Below, one piece after another: positions 17,390 to 25,836 of a stretch of DNA of 62,662 bases. The stretch is from positions 1 through 62,662 of the forward strand of contig JAPYOZ010000001.1 of assembly GCA_029941485.1 (NCBI GenBank), given 5' to 3'. The position numbers and the translations under genes were made by a program. Below the pieces are notes generated by a model, which saw only the letters and a program-made list of their open reading frames with translations, did not search any database and was not told the DNA's origin. The DNA is from Gammaproteobacteria bacterium. Its GTDB lineage: Bacteria > Pseudomonadota > Gammaproteobacteria > PS1 > Pseudothioglobaceae. How positions within the stretch are numbered: the first letter of the stretch is position 1; each line of letters begins with the position of its first letter.

Positions 17390-17869
17390 ATGCCAACTTT
17401 TGTATATATGACTCGTTGTGATGGTTGTGGACATTGTGTAGATATCTGCCCATCCGACATTATGCACATCGATAAGAAATATCGTCGTGCTTTGAATATT
17501 GAACCTAATATGTGTTGGGAGTGTTACTCATGTGTTAAAGCCTGCCCACAAAACGCGATTGACGTACGTGGTTACGCAGACTTCGCACCATTAGGACATA
17601 GTGTTCGTGTAATTCGTGATGAAGAAAAAGGCACGATTGCATGGAAAGTTAAATTTAGAGACGGTCGTGAGAAGAATTTCTTATCACCGATCACTACTAA
17701 GCCATGGGGCTCAGCGATTCCTGACTTCAGAAACGAAGCAGAGCCTAGCCAAGAAATGCGTGACAGTGAATTGTTATCATTTGAGCCAGAGTCAATTCGT
17801 TTAGACGACGGTGGCTTACATACGTTAGAGTCTAACGGTTTGAAACTTAAAGAAGGAGTGTACTACTAA
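17390..17869 (+). CDS. aprB: Adenylylsulfate reductase beta subunit
   Basis: AprB carries two 4Fe-4S clusters that move electrons between AprA-FAD and the membrane partner. The 159-residue protein has ferredoxin motifs CDGCGHCVDICP (about 9-20) and CWECYSCVKACP (about 43-54), then a C-terminal tail that wraps AprA in known structures. A ribosome site (AGAGAGGA) precedes the ATG. The aprB stop and the aprA start share a base (TAATG), consistent with equal expression of the two subunits. Confidence 0.96.
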   Translation: MPTFVYMTRCDGCGHCVDICPSDIMHIDKKYRRALNIEPNMCWECYSCVKACPQNAIDVRGYADFAPLGHSVRVIRDEEKGTIAWKVKFRDGREKNFLSPITTKPWGSAIPDFRNEAEPSQEMRDSELLSFEPESIRLDDGGLHTLESNGLKLKEGVYY

Positions 17870-19764
17870 TGAAAACAATTGTTGAAGATAATATTGATAT
17901 CCTAGTTGTTGGTGCTGGTTTAGGTGGTACAGGTGCTGCTTATGAAGCAAGATACTGGGGTCGTGATAAGAAGGTTGTAATTGCTGAGAAAGCAAACATC
18001 GATCGTTCTGGTGCGGTTGCTCAAGGTCTATACGCAATTAACTGTTACATGGGTACCCGTTGGGGCGAAAACAATCCTGAAGATCACGTACGTTATGCAC
18101 GTATGGACTTGATGGGTATGGTTCGTGAAGACTTAGCCTTTGATATGGCTCGTCACGTTGACTCTGCGGTACACAAATTTGAAGAATGGGGCCTTCCATT
18201 AATGAAGGATCCTAAGAGAGCAGACTTGCCTGAAGGTGATATTGGTAAAGGTGCTTACATGCGTGAAGGTCGTTGGCAGATTATGATTCATGGTGAATCT
18301 TATAAGCCTATCGTTGCAGAAGCTGCTAAAGTTAATGCCGATAAAACGTTTAACCGTATTATGGTTACACATCTATTAACAGACGATGCACAAGATAACC
18401 GTATTGCAGGTGCTGTTGGTTTTAACGTACGTACAGGTAACTACCACGTATTTAAATCTAAGACAGTAATTTGTGGTGCAGGTGGTGCATCTAATATCTT
18501 TAAGCCGCGTTCAGTAGGTGAAGGCGCAGGTCGTGTATGGTACGCACCATGGTCTTCAGGTTCGGCTTATGCATTAATGATTGAAGCAGGTGCTAAGATG
18601 ACGCAAATGGAAAACCGTATCGTTCTTGCACGATTCAAAGACGGTTATGGTCCAGTTGGCGCATACTTCTTACACCTTCACACATACACACAAAATGCTT
18701 ATGGTGATGAGTACGAATCTAAGTGGTTCCCAGCACTAGAAAAAATGGTAGGTAAAGCGTATTTAGATACGAAGAACCAGCATTTCTCTCACAAGCCAAT
18801 TCCGACTTGTTTGCGTAACCACGCATTCATTTCTGAAGTAGCTGCTGGTCGTGGCCCAATTCATATGGTTACAGTTGAAGCGTTCCAAGACCCTCATTTA
18901 GAAGAAGTAGGATGGGAAAACTTCCTAGGTATGACTGTTGGTCAAGCGGTATTATGGGCTGCAACAGACATCGATCCTAAGTACATTAACCCTGAATTAA
19001 CAACGTCTGAGCCGTATGTAATGGGTTCACACGCAACAGGTTGTGGTGCATGGTGTTCAGGTCCTAAAGACATTTCAGGTGATATTCCTGAGTACTACTG
19101 GGGCTACAACCGCATGATGACTGTTGATGGTTTATTTGGTGCAGGTGATGCTGTTGGTGGTACACCACACGCATTCTCATCAGGTTCATTCACTGAAGGT
19201 CGTTTATCTGCGAAAGCTGCTTGTAAATACATTGATGATGGTAAAGCGGAAGGTATTAATGTTTCTGAGAAGCAAATTGCTGATCGTAAAGAAGAAATCT
19301 TTAGACCTTTGGAAACTTACACAGTCGGCCGTAACGAAATCGTTGGCGGTACCGTATCTCCAAGCTACATTTTGCCATTCCCTGGTTTACAACGTTTACA
19401 GAAGCTGATGGACGAGTATGCAGGTGGTGTAACAGTACAATACATGACTAACGATAAGCTTCTAAACATGGGTCTACACAAGATCAAGATTCTAGAAGAA
19501 GATTTAGAGAAGATTGGTGCGGAAGATATTCACCAGTTACTACGTGCATGGGAGCTTAAGCACCGTCACCGTACTTCTGAGTGTGTTATTCAACATACTT
19601 TATTCCGTGAGGAGACTCGCTGGCCTGGTTACTACTATCGTGGTGACAAGATGAAGTTAGATGATAAAAACTGGCATGTTTTGACCACTTCTCAACGTAA
19701 TCGTAATACAGGTGAATACACAATGGAGAAACAACCGTTGTATCACTTAATTGACGAGAAGTAA
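17869..19764 (+). CDS. aprA: Adenylylsulfate reductase alpha subunit
   Basis: AprA is the FAD subunit that interconverts sulfite plus AMP and APS; here it should run in the oxidative direction and feed APS to Sat. The 631-residue protein has the dinucleotide-binding motif VVGAGLGGTGAA (about 14-25) and fumarate-reductase-type motifs such as GAGGASNIF. The substrate-pocket region includes RNHAFISEVAAGRGP, and the capping segment SHATGCGAWCSG follows. Length and content fit the family. A ribosome site, AGAAGGAG, sits inside the end of aprB. Two hairpins follow the stop. Confidence 0.97.
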   Translation: MKTIVEDNIDILVVGAGLGGTGAAYEARYWGRDKKVVIAEKANIDRSGAVAQGLYAINCYMGTRWGENNPEDHVRYARMDLMGMVREDLAFDMARHVDSAVHKFEEWGLPLMKDPKRADLPEGDIGKGAYMREGRWQIMIHGESYKPIVAEAAKVNADKTFNRIMVTHLLTDDAQDNRIAGAVGFNVRTGNYHVFKSKTVICGAGGASNIFKPRSVGEGAGRVWYAPWSSGSAYALMIEAGAKMTQMENRIVLARFKDGYGPVGAYFLHLHTYTQNAYGDEYESKWFPALEKMVGKAYLDTKNQHFSHKPIPTCLRNHAFISEVAAGRGPIHMVTVEAFQDPHLEEVGWENFLGMTVGQAVLWAATDIDPKYINPELTTSEPYVMGSHATGCGAWCSGPKDISGDIPEYYWGYNRMMTVDGLFGAGDAVGGTPHAFSSGSFTEGRLSAKAACKYIDDGKAEGINVSEKQIADRKEEIFRPLETYTVGRNEIVGGTVSPSYILPFPGLQRLQKLMDEYAGGVTVQYMTNDKLLNMGLHKIKILEEDLEKIGAEDIHQLLRAWELKHRHRTSECVIQHTLFREETRWPGYYYRGDKMKLDDKNWHVLTTSQRNRNTGEYTMEKQPLYHLIDEK

Positions 19765-19774
19765 AAAAACACTT

Positions 19775-19842
19775 AACTAAAGCTTATTAGTAAGCCTTAG
19801 TTGAAAATTTAAAAAACCAACATAAGCTTATGTTGGTTTTTT
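19775..19842 (+). terminator. Double hairpin after aprA
   Basis: The first hairpin pairs AACTAAAGCTTA with TAAGCCTTAGTT around a TTAG loop. The second (19811-19842) is a perfect palindrome centred on AAGCTT, with an A-tract and a T-tract, and is a strong intrinsic terminator. It separates aprA from the next gene, so downstream genes depend on read-through or their own promoter. Confidence 0.8.
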
Positions 19843-19867
19843 TACTTCTTAAAATGGAGAATATAAT

Positions 19868-20218
19868 ATGGACATTCTTGAAAAGTCTGACAAAGAACTA
19901 TTAGACATCGCACGTCCAATGTGGGACGATCTTGTTAAGTTTTCTAACAATGCAAATTATGGTGCATTCACCAGAAATTTCTCGGAAGAAATGTTGCGTG
20001 GTGCAAATGAAATTGAAATGGGTAAACAGTTTGCTAGAAGCGAGTTGACAAGGAACCTGCATGAAGACGTTGAATTCATGGGCACCATTCGTCGTGAAAA
20101 ACATGTAACTGTTTTATTTAAACAAAGACACAAAAAGAAACCGGGTGAGTGGTTAGGTCGTTTAGTACTTGGTTATGAAGATGATGAAGTTAAAATATTT
20201 GGTGCAACCATTTTCTAA
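19868..20218 (+). CDS. Unrecognised 116-residue protein downstream of aprA
   Basis: I do not recognise this family. The protein is soluble, with no signal peptide or membrane segment. It has an acidic N-terminal half rich in helices (WDDLVKFSNNANYGAFTRNF) and a basic stretch near residue 90 (FKQRHKKKPGEW), ending in a short beta-rich segment. A good ribosome site (GGAGA) precedes the ATG. It lies 103 bases after aprA beyond a strong terminator, and 3 bases before the FKBP gene. The position suggests an accessory role in sulfite oxidation, but that is inference from neighbourhood only. Confidence 0.75.
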   Translation: MDILEKSDKELLDIARPMWDDLVKFSNNANYGAFTRNFSEEMLRGANEIEMGKQFARSELTRNLHEDVEFMGTIRREKHVTVLFKQRHKKKPGEWLGRLVLGYEDDEVKIFGATIF

Positions 20219-20221
20219 CTG

Positions 20222-20734
20222 ATGATAAATAAGATGATTATTGAAGACGGCAAGTTTGTTGAACTTATTTATAAGGTAATCGACAAAAAAACTAATGACG
20301 TCTTATCCGAGGTTGAGTTTCCACTTGGATACATTCAGGGTATTAGTGAAATTTTATCACCAGAGGTAACGGCTAGTTTAGTTGGACAAGCTCAAGGCGA
20401 TATTGTTGAACTTCCCGTTGATGTGGATCAAATATACGGCCCTAGAGATGAATCTTTAGTGACAACCATGCCGATAGATGGCTTGGATGAAGATCTAAGA
20501 AAAGTCGGCACCATGATTCCAATGGAGAACAAGAAAGGTGAGCGTATAAACTTTACAGTAACTCGCATTAATGAGAATTCAGTCACAGTAGATGGCAACA
20601 ACCCGCTTTGTGGTCGAGAGGTTATTTTTATTCTTGAGATAATCACAGTTCGAGAGCCTACGGATGAAGAGGCTAGACTAGGTGGCCCTATTGACGAAAC
20701 TCCTGACATTGCAAACACACAATCAATACATTAA
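20222..20734 (+). CDS. FKBP-type peptidyl-prolyl isomerase, SlyD-like
   Basis: This 170-residue protein has the FKBP plus insert-in-flap arrangement of SlyD. DIVELPVDVDQIYGPRDESLV and the insert domain at about 80-125 align in style with SlyD, and DGNNPLCGREVIFILEI is the diagnostic SlyD-type end of the fold. The His- and Cys-rich metal-binding tail of E. coli SlyD is absent; the tail is acidic and short. It would act as a cytoplasmic chaperone and prolyl isomerase. The gene lies 3 bases after one unknown gene and 5 bases before another, in a three-gene cassette after aprA. The annotated ATG may be preceded or replaced by the ATG four codons in. Confidence 0.82.
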   Translation: MINKMIIEDGKFVELIYKVIDKKTNDVLSEVEFPLGYIQGISEILSPEVTASLVGQAQGDIVELPVDVDQIYGPRDESLVTTMPIDGLDEDLRKVGTMIPMENKKGERINFTVTRINENSVTVDGNNPLCGREVIFILEIITVREPTDEEARLGGPIDETPDIANTQSIH

Positions 20735-20739
20735 TTATT

Positions 20740-21075
20740 ATGGACTTTACACAATCAGAACTTGACACTATTCAAAAACACGTTGATGATCGCTGGAGAG
20801 AAAAAGATCATGGCGTTCATTTGGGTGATATTGAGGTGGATGGAAAAGAACAGCCAGCTGCTGTTTGGGAACACAAACATTACACTTTTATTGTTATTAA
20901 GCTAGGTGCTTTTAATTATCGAAGCTTGTTTTATTTTTTACGTGATAAGCGTTTTGATGCCGGTGTTGATGAGTACAACGATTTAGATGAATGTGTTGAT
21001 TCTATTATGAAGGCGCAGGCAGATTTTTCGCTTTCTAAAAGTACAAATGCGCTTAAGCCTAAAAAAGATAAATAA
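20740..21075 (+). CDS. Unrecognised 111-residue protein in the apr-downstream cassette
   Basis: I do not recognise this family. It is a small soluble protein with a helical N-terminus, a central hydrophobic beta stretch (HYTFIVIKLGAFNY, about 46-59), an acidic segment (DEYNDLDECVDSIM, about 77-90) and a lysine-rich tail. It follows the FKBP gene by 5 bases and is closed by a terminator. Conservation of this trio next to apr genes in relatives would support a shared function. Confidence 0.72.
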   Translation: MDFTQSELDTIQKHVDDRWREKDHGVHLGDIEVDGKEQPAAVWEHKHYTFIVIKLGAFNYRSLFYFLRDKRFDAGVDEYNDLDECVDSIMKAQADFSLSKSTNALKPKKDK

Positions 21076-21097
21076 ACCCAGGTCTTTCGAAGTCTTT

Positions 21098-21127
21098 AAA
21101 AAGGATGCTGTTTAGCATCCTTTTTTA
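21098..21127 (+). terminator. Intrinsic terminator after the apr-downstream cassette
   Basis: The arms AAAGGATGCT and AGCATCCTTT, with a short GTTT loop and a T-run, form a typical strong terminator that closes the three-gene cassette. Confidence 0.88.
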
Positions 21128-21218
21128 TTGGCGCTTCTAAATACGATAATAGTGTTGCATATTTAGCCGCCTAAACCTTGATATAATCCCATCAATTATA
21201 TTTTTTGAGGAAAAGTGT

Positions 21219-22376
21219 ATGCTGTTACCTGTTTTAGGCGAACTCAGCGAAGAGATTGTTGCGCTATTTTTTGTTATTTTCTGTGTTTCTATTATTTTTG
21301 GTGCGGTAGCACGTAAAACTGACTTTTGCCCCTTAGGCGGTATTGCAGACGTTGTCCATAGTGGCAATACAGGGCGTTTATCAATGTATTTCTTTGCAAT
21401 TGCCACTGCGGTACTTGGTGTTACTATTTTTGAAGCGCTAGAGATTATTAGCGCAGATAGCACACGTCCTCCTTATAGGATGAGCCAGTTTCGTTGGCCG
21501 GCTTATTTAATTGGCGGCGCGTTCTTTGGTATTGGTATGACTTTATGTCGTGGTTGCGGCATGAAGAGTATTCTTAATTTAGGCGGTGGCAATCTTAAAG
21601 CTATTGTGGCAATTTTAGGTATGGGTGGTGCGGCCATTTTAATGTTGTATGTTGATGGATTTTTTAACGATTATTTCTTGTCTTGGGTCTTGCCAGCTTC
21701 ACCTAATTTAGATGATTATGGTTTTGAAATGCAAGATTTAGGTACGATTTTAGGTGACCTAATCGGTGTTGAAACTTCCACAATGCGTATTGTTATTGGA
21801 TTGACTCTGTCGTTATCAATCATGAGTTTGGTTTTTAAAAGTAAAGACTTTGTTGCTAGACGCGATAACTGGATTGGCGGTTTTGTGGTGGGTGCATTGA
21901 TTGTTGGTGCTTTTTATATTTCTGGTGGTCCTATTGGCGAGTTGGCCAATGAAGCGTCAGATTTTAGCGACAACCCTCAGTATGGCATGGGCACTCAATC
22001 TTATACCTTTATTCGACCAATAGGCGACCTGCTCTATATCGTCTCAAACCCAGAGTGGTACATTCTTACTTTTGGTTTGGTGGCTTTCTTAGGTGTGGGT
22101 ACAGGTTCGGTATTAATTTCTATTGTAACCAGACGCTTTAAAATCGTTTGGTTTGATTCTATTGGTGAGGCGCTACGTTATGCTGTGGGTGGCGTGATGG
22201 TCGGTATTGGTGGTATTTTAGGCATGGGCTGTACTTTGGGCCAAGGTGTTGCCGGAACCTCTACTTTGTCATTAGGCTCGTTTGTGGATCTATTTGCGCT
22301 TATGCTGGGTGCTTATATTGGCATCCGTATGCAAAAACAATTCATGAATGACCATGAGGTACCTAAAGCAGATTAG
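21219..22376 (+). CDS. YeeE/YedE-family sulfur-compound transporter
   Basis: This 385-residue polytopic membrane protein has two repeated sulfur-transport halves. It has the cysteine-containing loops typical of the family: FCPLGG near residue 38, GMTLCRGCGMKS (about 106-117) and GMGCTLGQGVAG near residue 335. Characterised relatives such as TsuA take up thiosulfate through a cysteine relay. Substrate here could be thiosulfate or another reduced sulfur species; the position next to the sat-apr block supports a dissimilatory or sulfur-assimilation role. A GAGGA-type ribosome site precedes the ATG. It is bracketed by terminators, so it is monocistronic. Confidence 0.82.
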   Translation: MLLPVLGELSEEIVALFFVIFCVSIIFGAVARKTDFCPLGGIADVVHSGNTGRLSMYFFAIATAVLGVTIFEALEIISADSTRPPYRMSQFRWPAYLIGGAFFGIGMTLCRGCGMKSILNLGGGNLKAIVAILGMGGAAILMLYVDGFFNDYFLSWVLPASPNLDDYGFEMQDLGTILGDLIGVETSTMRIVIGLTLSLSIMSLVFKSKDFVARRDNWIGGFVVGALIVGAFYISGGPIGELANEASDFSDNPQYGMGTQSYTFIRPIGDLLYIVSNPEWYILTFGLVAFLGVGTGSVLISIVTRRFKIVWFDSIGEALRYAVGGVMVGIGGILGMGCTLGQGVAGTSTLSLGSFVDLFALMLGAYIGIRMQKQFMNDHEVPKAD

Positions 22377-22395
22377 CTACTTTCTATAGGCGAAA

Positions 22396-22424
22396 AAAAA
22401 GGCGTGCAATAGCACGCCTTTTTA
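22396..22424. terminator. Bidirectional intrinsic terminator between yeeE-like and hppA
   Basis: The arms AAAAGGCGTGC and GCACGCCTTTT flank an AATA loop, with A and T runs on both sides. It serves the convergent YeeE-like and hppA transcripts. Confidence 0.9.
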
Positions 22425-22439
22425 TTATCTTTTAATTGA

Positions 22440-24467
22440 CTATCCCAATAAAGGAGTGCCTAATAAAGGAATAATCATGATTGCAACAATGTTGATAATC
22501 TTGATCAGTGGGTTGATCGCAGGACCAGCCGTATCTTTATACGGGTCACCTACAGTATCACCAGTCACAGCAGCTTTGTGTGTGTCTGATCCTTTTCCAT
22601 GGCCTTCACCCAGTTGACCGTCTTCGATGTATTTCTTAGCGTTATCCCAAGCACCACCACCGGTAGTCATTGAGATAGCAACAAAGATACCGGTTGCAAT
22701 AGAGCCGATTAATAAGCCGCCTAATGCTTCAGCGCCTAGTAGTAAACCAACAGCTACTGGGAATAGAATCGGAAGCATTGATGGTACGATCATTTCTTTA
22801 ATTGCAGATTTAGTTAGCATGTCAACGGCTTTAGAATAGTCAGGCTTTTGTGTGTAATCCATAATGCCTGGCATCTCTCTAAACTGACGACGTACTTCTT
22901 CAACAATGCCACTTGCTGCACGACCTACGGCTTCCATTGCCATAGCGCCAAATAAGTAAGGTACTAAGCCACCTAAGAACAAACCGATAATAACCCTATG
23001 ATCTGATAATTCAAATCTAATGTCTTTAAATTGTTCTATGAGTTGTAACTCGTTAGTAAAGTCAGCAAATAATACCAATGCTGCTAAACCTGCAGAACCA
23101 ATCGCGTAACCCTTAGTTACCGCTTTAGTTGTATTACCTACCGCATCTAAAGGGTCAGTAATATTACGAATCTCTTCAGGAAGGTTTGCCATTTCAGCAA
23201 TACCACCCGCGTTATCAGTAATAGGACCATAAGCGTCTAGTGCAACAATAACACCAGTCATAGACAACATAGCAGTTGCCGCAATAGCGATACCGTATAA
23301 GCCACCTAATGCATGTGCACCCCAAATACTAGCACAAACGGCTAATACGGGTAGTGCGGTAGATTTCATTGATAAGCCAATACCAGCAATAACATTAGTA
23401 CCATCACCTGTTTTAGAAGCTTCTGCAACATGTTGTACTGGTCTACGTTCAGTTGCAGTGTAGTATTCAGTAACCACAACCATCCACGCAGTCAGCGCTA
23501 AACCAATCAGAGAAGCGTAGAATAAATTCATACCCATGTTCATGTCGATAGTAACAAAGTAGAATGCAATTGCCGCTAAAACTGCAGAAACAATTAAACC
23601 TTTGTAAAGCGCACCCATAATCGATCCACCATCAGATACCTTGACAAAGAATGTACCGATAATTGAAGCAATGATAGATACTGCACCTAGTGCTAACGGA
23701 TAAAGAACTGCCTCTTCAGGTAAACCAGTAAGAATACCGCCTAACATCATCGTTGCAACGATGGTTACTGCGTAAGTCTCAAATAAGTCAGCTGCCATAC
23801 CTGCACAGTCACCAACGTTGTCACCAACGTTGTCAGCTATTACTGCAGGGTTACGTGGATCATCTTCTGGAATACCAGCCTCAACCTTACCAACAATATC
23901 AGCACCAACATCAGCGCCCTTGGTAAAGATGCCGCCGCCTAAACGAGCGAAGATTGAAATAAGTGAGCCACCAAATGCCAAGCCAATCAATGCGTGTAAC
24001 GCCTCTTTTTGTTCTACGCCATTAGCAATCATGCCAGCATAATAGCCAGCAACACCTAGTAGCGCCAAACCAACCACCAACATACCAGTAACCGCACCAC
24101 CTCTAAAAGCAACTTGGAAAGCGGCGTTCACGCCATTCTTGGCAGCTTCTGCTGTGCGAGAGTTAGATTTAACCGATACGTTCATACCGATATAACCCGT
24201 TAAACCTGATAACACAGCACCAATTAAAAAGCCAATACCAACAGTCATTCCTAAAAAGTAAGTGATCACAGCTAACAATACAACACCGACCATGCCGATA
24301 GTTGCATATTGACGATTAAGATAGGCTTTGGCGCCTTCTGCAATCGCATCTGAAATCTCTTTCATTTTGTCACTACCTGGTGATTGTTTGTAAATCCAGG
24401 TCATTGTGTATAAGCCGTATAAAACAGCGATGATTGAGGCACCAATGGCCATAGTTAATGTATCCAT
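22440..24467 (-). CDS. hppA: K+-independent proton-pumping membrane pyrophosphatase
   Basis: HppA hydrolyses PPi and pumps protons across the membrane. The 675-residue protein has about 16 membrane segments. The catalytic region DVGADIVGKVEAGIPEDDPRNPA and the following DNVGDNVGDCAG stretch are intact. Near residue 442-451 it reads GNTTKAVTKG: the Lys after GNTT is the residue that marks K+-independent H+-pyrophosphatases. A ribosome site AGGAGA precedes the ATG. It is the last gene of the minus-strand string pfp-adk-unknown-hppA. The set suggests energy conservation from PPi during carbon fixation, as proposed for sulfur-oxidising symbionts. Confidence 0.96.
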   Translation of the reverse strand: MDTLTMAIGASIIAVLYGLYTMTWIYKQSPGSDKMKEISDAIAEGAKAYLNRQYATIGMVGVVLLAVITYFLGMTVGIGFLIGAVLSGLTGYIGMNVSVKSNSRTAEAAKNGVNAAFQVAFRGGAVTGMLVVGLALLGVAGYYAGMIANGVEQKEALHALIGLAFGGSLISIFARLGGGIFTKGADVGADIVGKVEAGIPEDDPRNPAVIADNVGDNVGDCAGMAADLFETYAVTIVATMMLGGILTGLPEEAVLYPLALGAVSIIASIIGTFFVKVSDGGSIMGALYKGLIVSAVLAAIAFYFVTIDMNMGMNLFYASLIGLALTAWMVVVTEYYTATERRPVQHVAEASKTGDGTNVIAGIGLSMKSTALPVLAVCASIWGAHALGGLYGIAIAATAMLSMTGVIVALDAYGPITDNAGGIAEMANLPEEIRNITDPLDAVGNTTKAVTKGYAIGSAGLAALVLFADFTNELQLIEQFKDIRFELSDHRVIIGLFLGGLVPYLFGAMAMEAVGRAASGIVEEVRRQFREMPGIMDYTQKPDYSKAVDMLTKSAIKEMIVPSMLPILFPVAVGLLLGAEALGGLLIGSIATGIFVAISMTTGGGAWDNAKKYIEDGQLGEGHGKGSDTHKAAVTGDTVGDPYKDTAGPAINPLIKIINIVAIMIIPLLGTPLLG

Positions 24468-24602
24468 TACTTTCTTTTCTCCTTCCTATGATTGTATAAA
24501 TTTGCTCAGCGGTAATTATAGTTAATTCACCTTCAACGAACAAGATAATAATATAATAATTTAGTTAAATTTGACCCAAGTCAAGTATTATTACAGTATT
24601 TG

Positions 24603-25763
24603 TTACTTCCCCCAATATTTAGTCTCAATTCCACGTCCAAGATCGGCTTCGATTAGTCGTGATCTTAGCTTTAACAACTTTTCAATTAAGGCTGGTTCTG
24701 CTTTTTCATAAGCTTGTATATCCGGTGTTCGATTAACCACTACACCTAAAAGCTCGGTAATGGCATTGCCAATTGAATTTTGTGAAATGGTTACAATTAA
24801 TTTACCTTCATCATTGCGATAAATGAGTTGCTTAAAAGCTGGTTGCCAACGAATACTGGATGCGTATTTAGCATCATTGATGCATTTATCACGAACCTTT
24901 TTAGCGGCCGATAAAAAACAATTGTTGAATAAAAGTGTTTTTTCAATCTGTTTTGGGAAGTAGGCATTTTTAGGCACACCAGAATTTCTACTGGATACTT
25001 GTGCAAAAAAGGTACGATAGAAATCTAAAAATCCCTTTAGAATTTTGTCGTATTCTTGCCAAAAATCAATATTTTTTAAACTGTCAATGCCACCAATAAC
25101 CTCCCAACTAGGGAGCCCTTGTGGGTATCCAGTTAGTGAAAGACTTGATGCTTCACCAGTAATCGGCTTAAGGGTTTTCAAATCAAGAGTCGATAAAAAT
25201 TCAACGTAAACATCCTGCATGTAAGCTGCAAATAAAGAATGTTGCCCACCATCGGTTAGATTTGGATTTTCCGTATCAGCCAGTTTTGAATTTTGTAACT
25301 CTTTTTTATCAAAAACAATGAAGTGATTATGCAGCATACGAATACTGGGTACACCGGTAGAGGTAATTGGCCAAGTGGCATCAAGTGATGCTTCACCGGC
25401 AAGCACTAAGTGTTTTTTAGGGTCCGGATAATGCTCCAACATAAAACCAATAATAATTTGGTTCATCCGATTCCAAACCTTTCTAACATTGCTGGGTAAT
25501 TGTGTACGGCGAACAGCTCTACCCAAAGGATTTAAAACGCTTTGCGAGGTGTTGTAAATAATTGAACAATCAAACTCATTTGAGTGGCCTAAGGCTTTAC
25601 GATAAAGCAATAAGTCCTCATCGTTAGTGAGTAAGCCATTATTTTCTGTGAGGTCCTTTAGATTTTCTGGTGAGTTAAAAAACTCATTAGGCTTCATTCC
25701 TTCAGGAACATCCAAAGGGATGGGTCTGAAAGGTACGTCGATTTCTCTTGGTCCAGTTGTCAT
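24603..25763 (-). CDS. Unrecognised 386-residue protein in the pyrophosphate operon
   Basis: I do not recognise a family. The protein is soluble, without signal peptide or membrane segment. It opens with a proline-rich stretch (VPFRPIPLDVPEGM, about 10-23). The middle contains LVLAGEASLDATWP (about 119-132), RMLHNHFIVFD (about 138-148) and SLSLTGYPQGLPSWEVIGG (about 207-225). The C-terminal third is basic and helical. It lies 73 bases after adk and 135 bases before hppA, on the same strand. Placement between adenylate kinase and pyrophosphatase suggests nucleotide or PPi metabolism, but no catalytic motif proves it. Codon use and AT content look like its neighbours, so recent transfer is not indicated. 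Confidence 0.7.
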   Translation of the reverse strand: MTTGPREIDVPFRPIPLDVPEGMKPNEFFNSPENLKDLTENNGLLTNDEDLLLYRKALGHSNEFDCSIIYNTSQSVLNPLGRAVRRTQLPSNVRKVWNRMNQIIIGFMLEHYPDPKKHLVLAGEASLDATWPITSTGVPSIRMLHNHFIVFDKKELQNSKLADTENPNLTDGGQHSLFAAYMQDVYVEFLSTLDLKTLKPITGEASSLSLTGYPQGLPSWEVIGGIDSLKNIDFWQEYDKILKGFLDFYRTFFAQVSSRNSGVPKNAYFPKQIEKTLLFNNCFLSAAKKVRDKCINDAKYASSIRWQPAFKQLIYRNDEGKLIVTISQNSIGNAITELLGVVVNRTPDIQAYEKAEPALIEKLLKLRSRLIEADLGRGIETKYWGK

Positions 25764-25836
25764 TTATCTATTGTCATAGTCAAAAAAGGCTTATGCCCTA
25801 TTATGACATAAGCCCCATTGTTTAGTAAACCAAGGC

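Noticed and set aside
25322..25345. HNHFIVF in the unknown 386-residue protein, which resembles a HIT-type histidine triad
   Set aside because: The triad requires H-x-H-x-H/Q with hydrophobic spacing; only two histidines are present and no GalT or Ap4A phosphorylase context was recognised. It was not used to name the gene.
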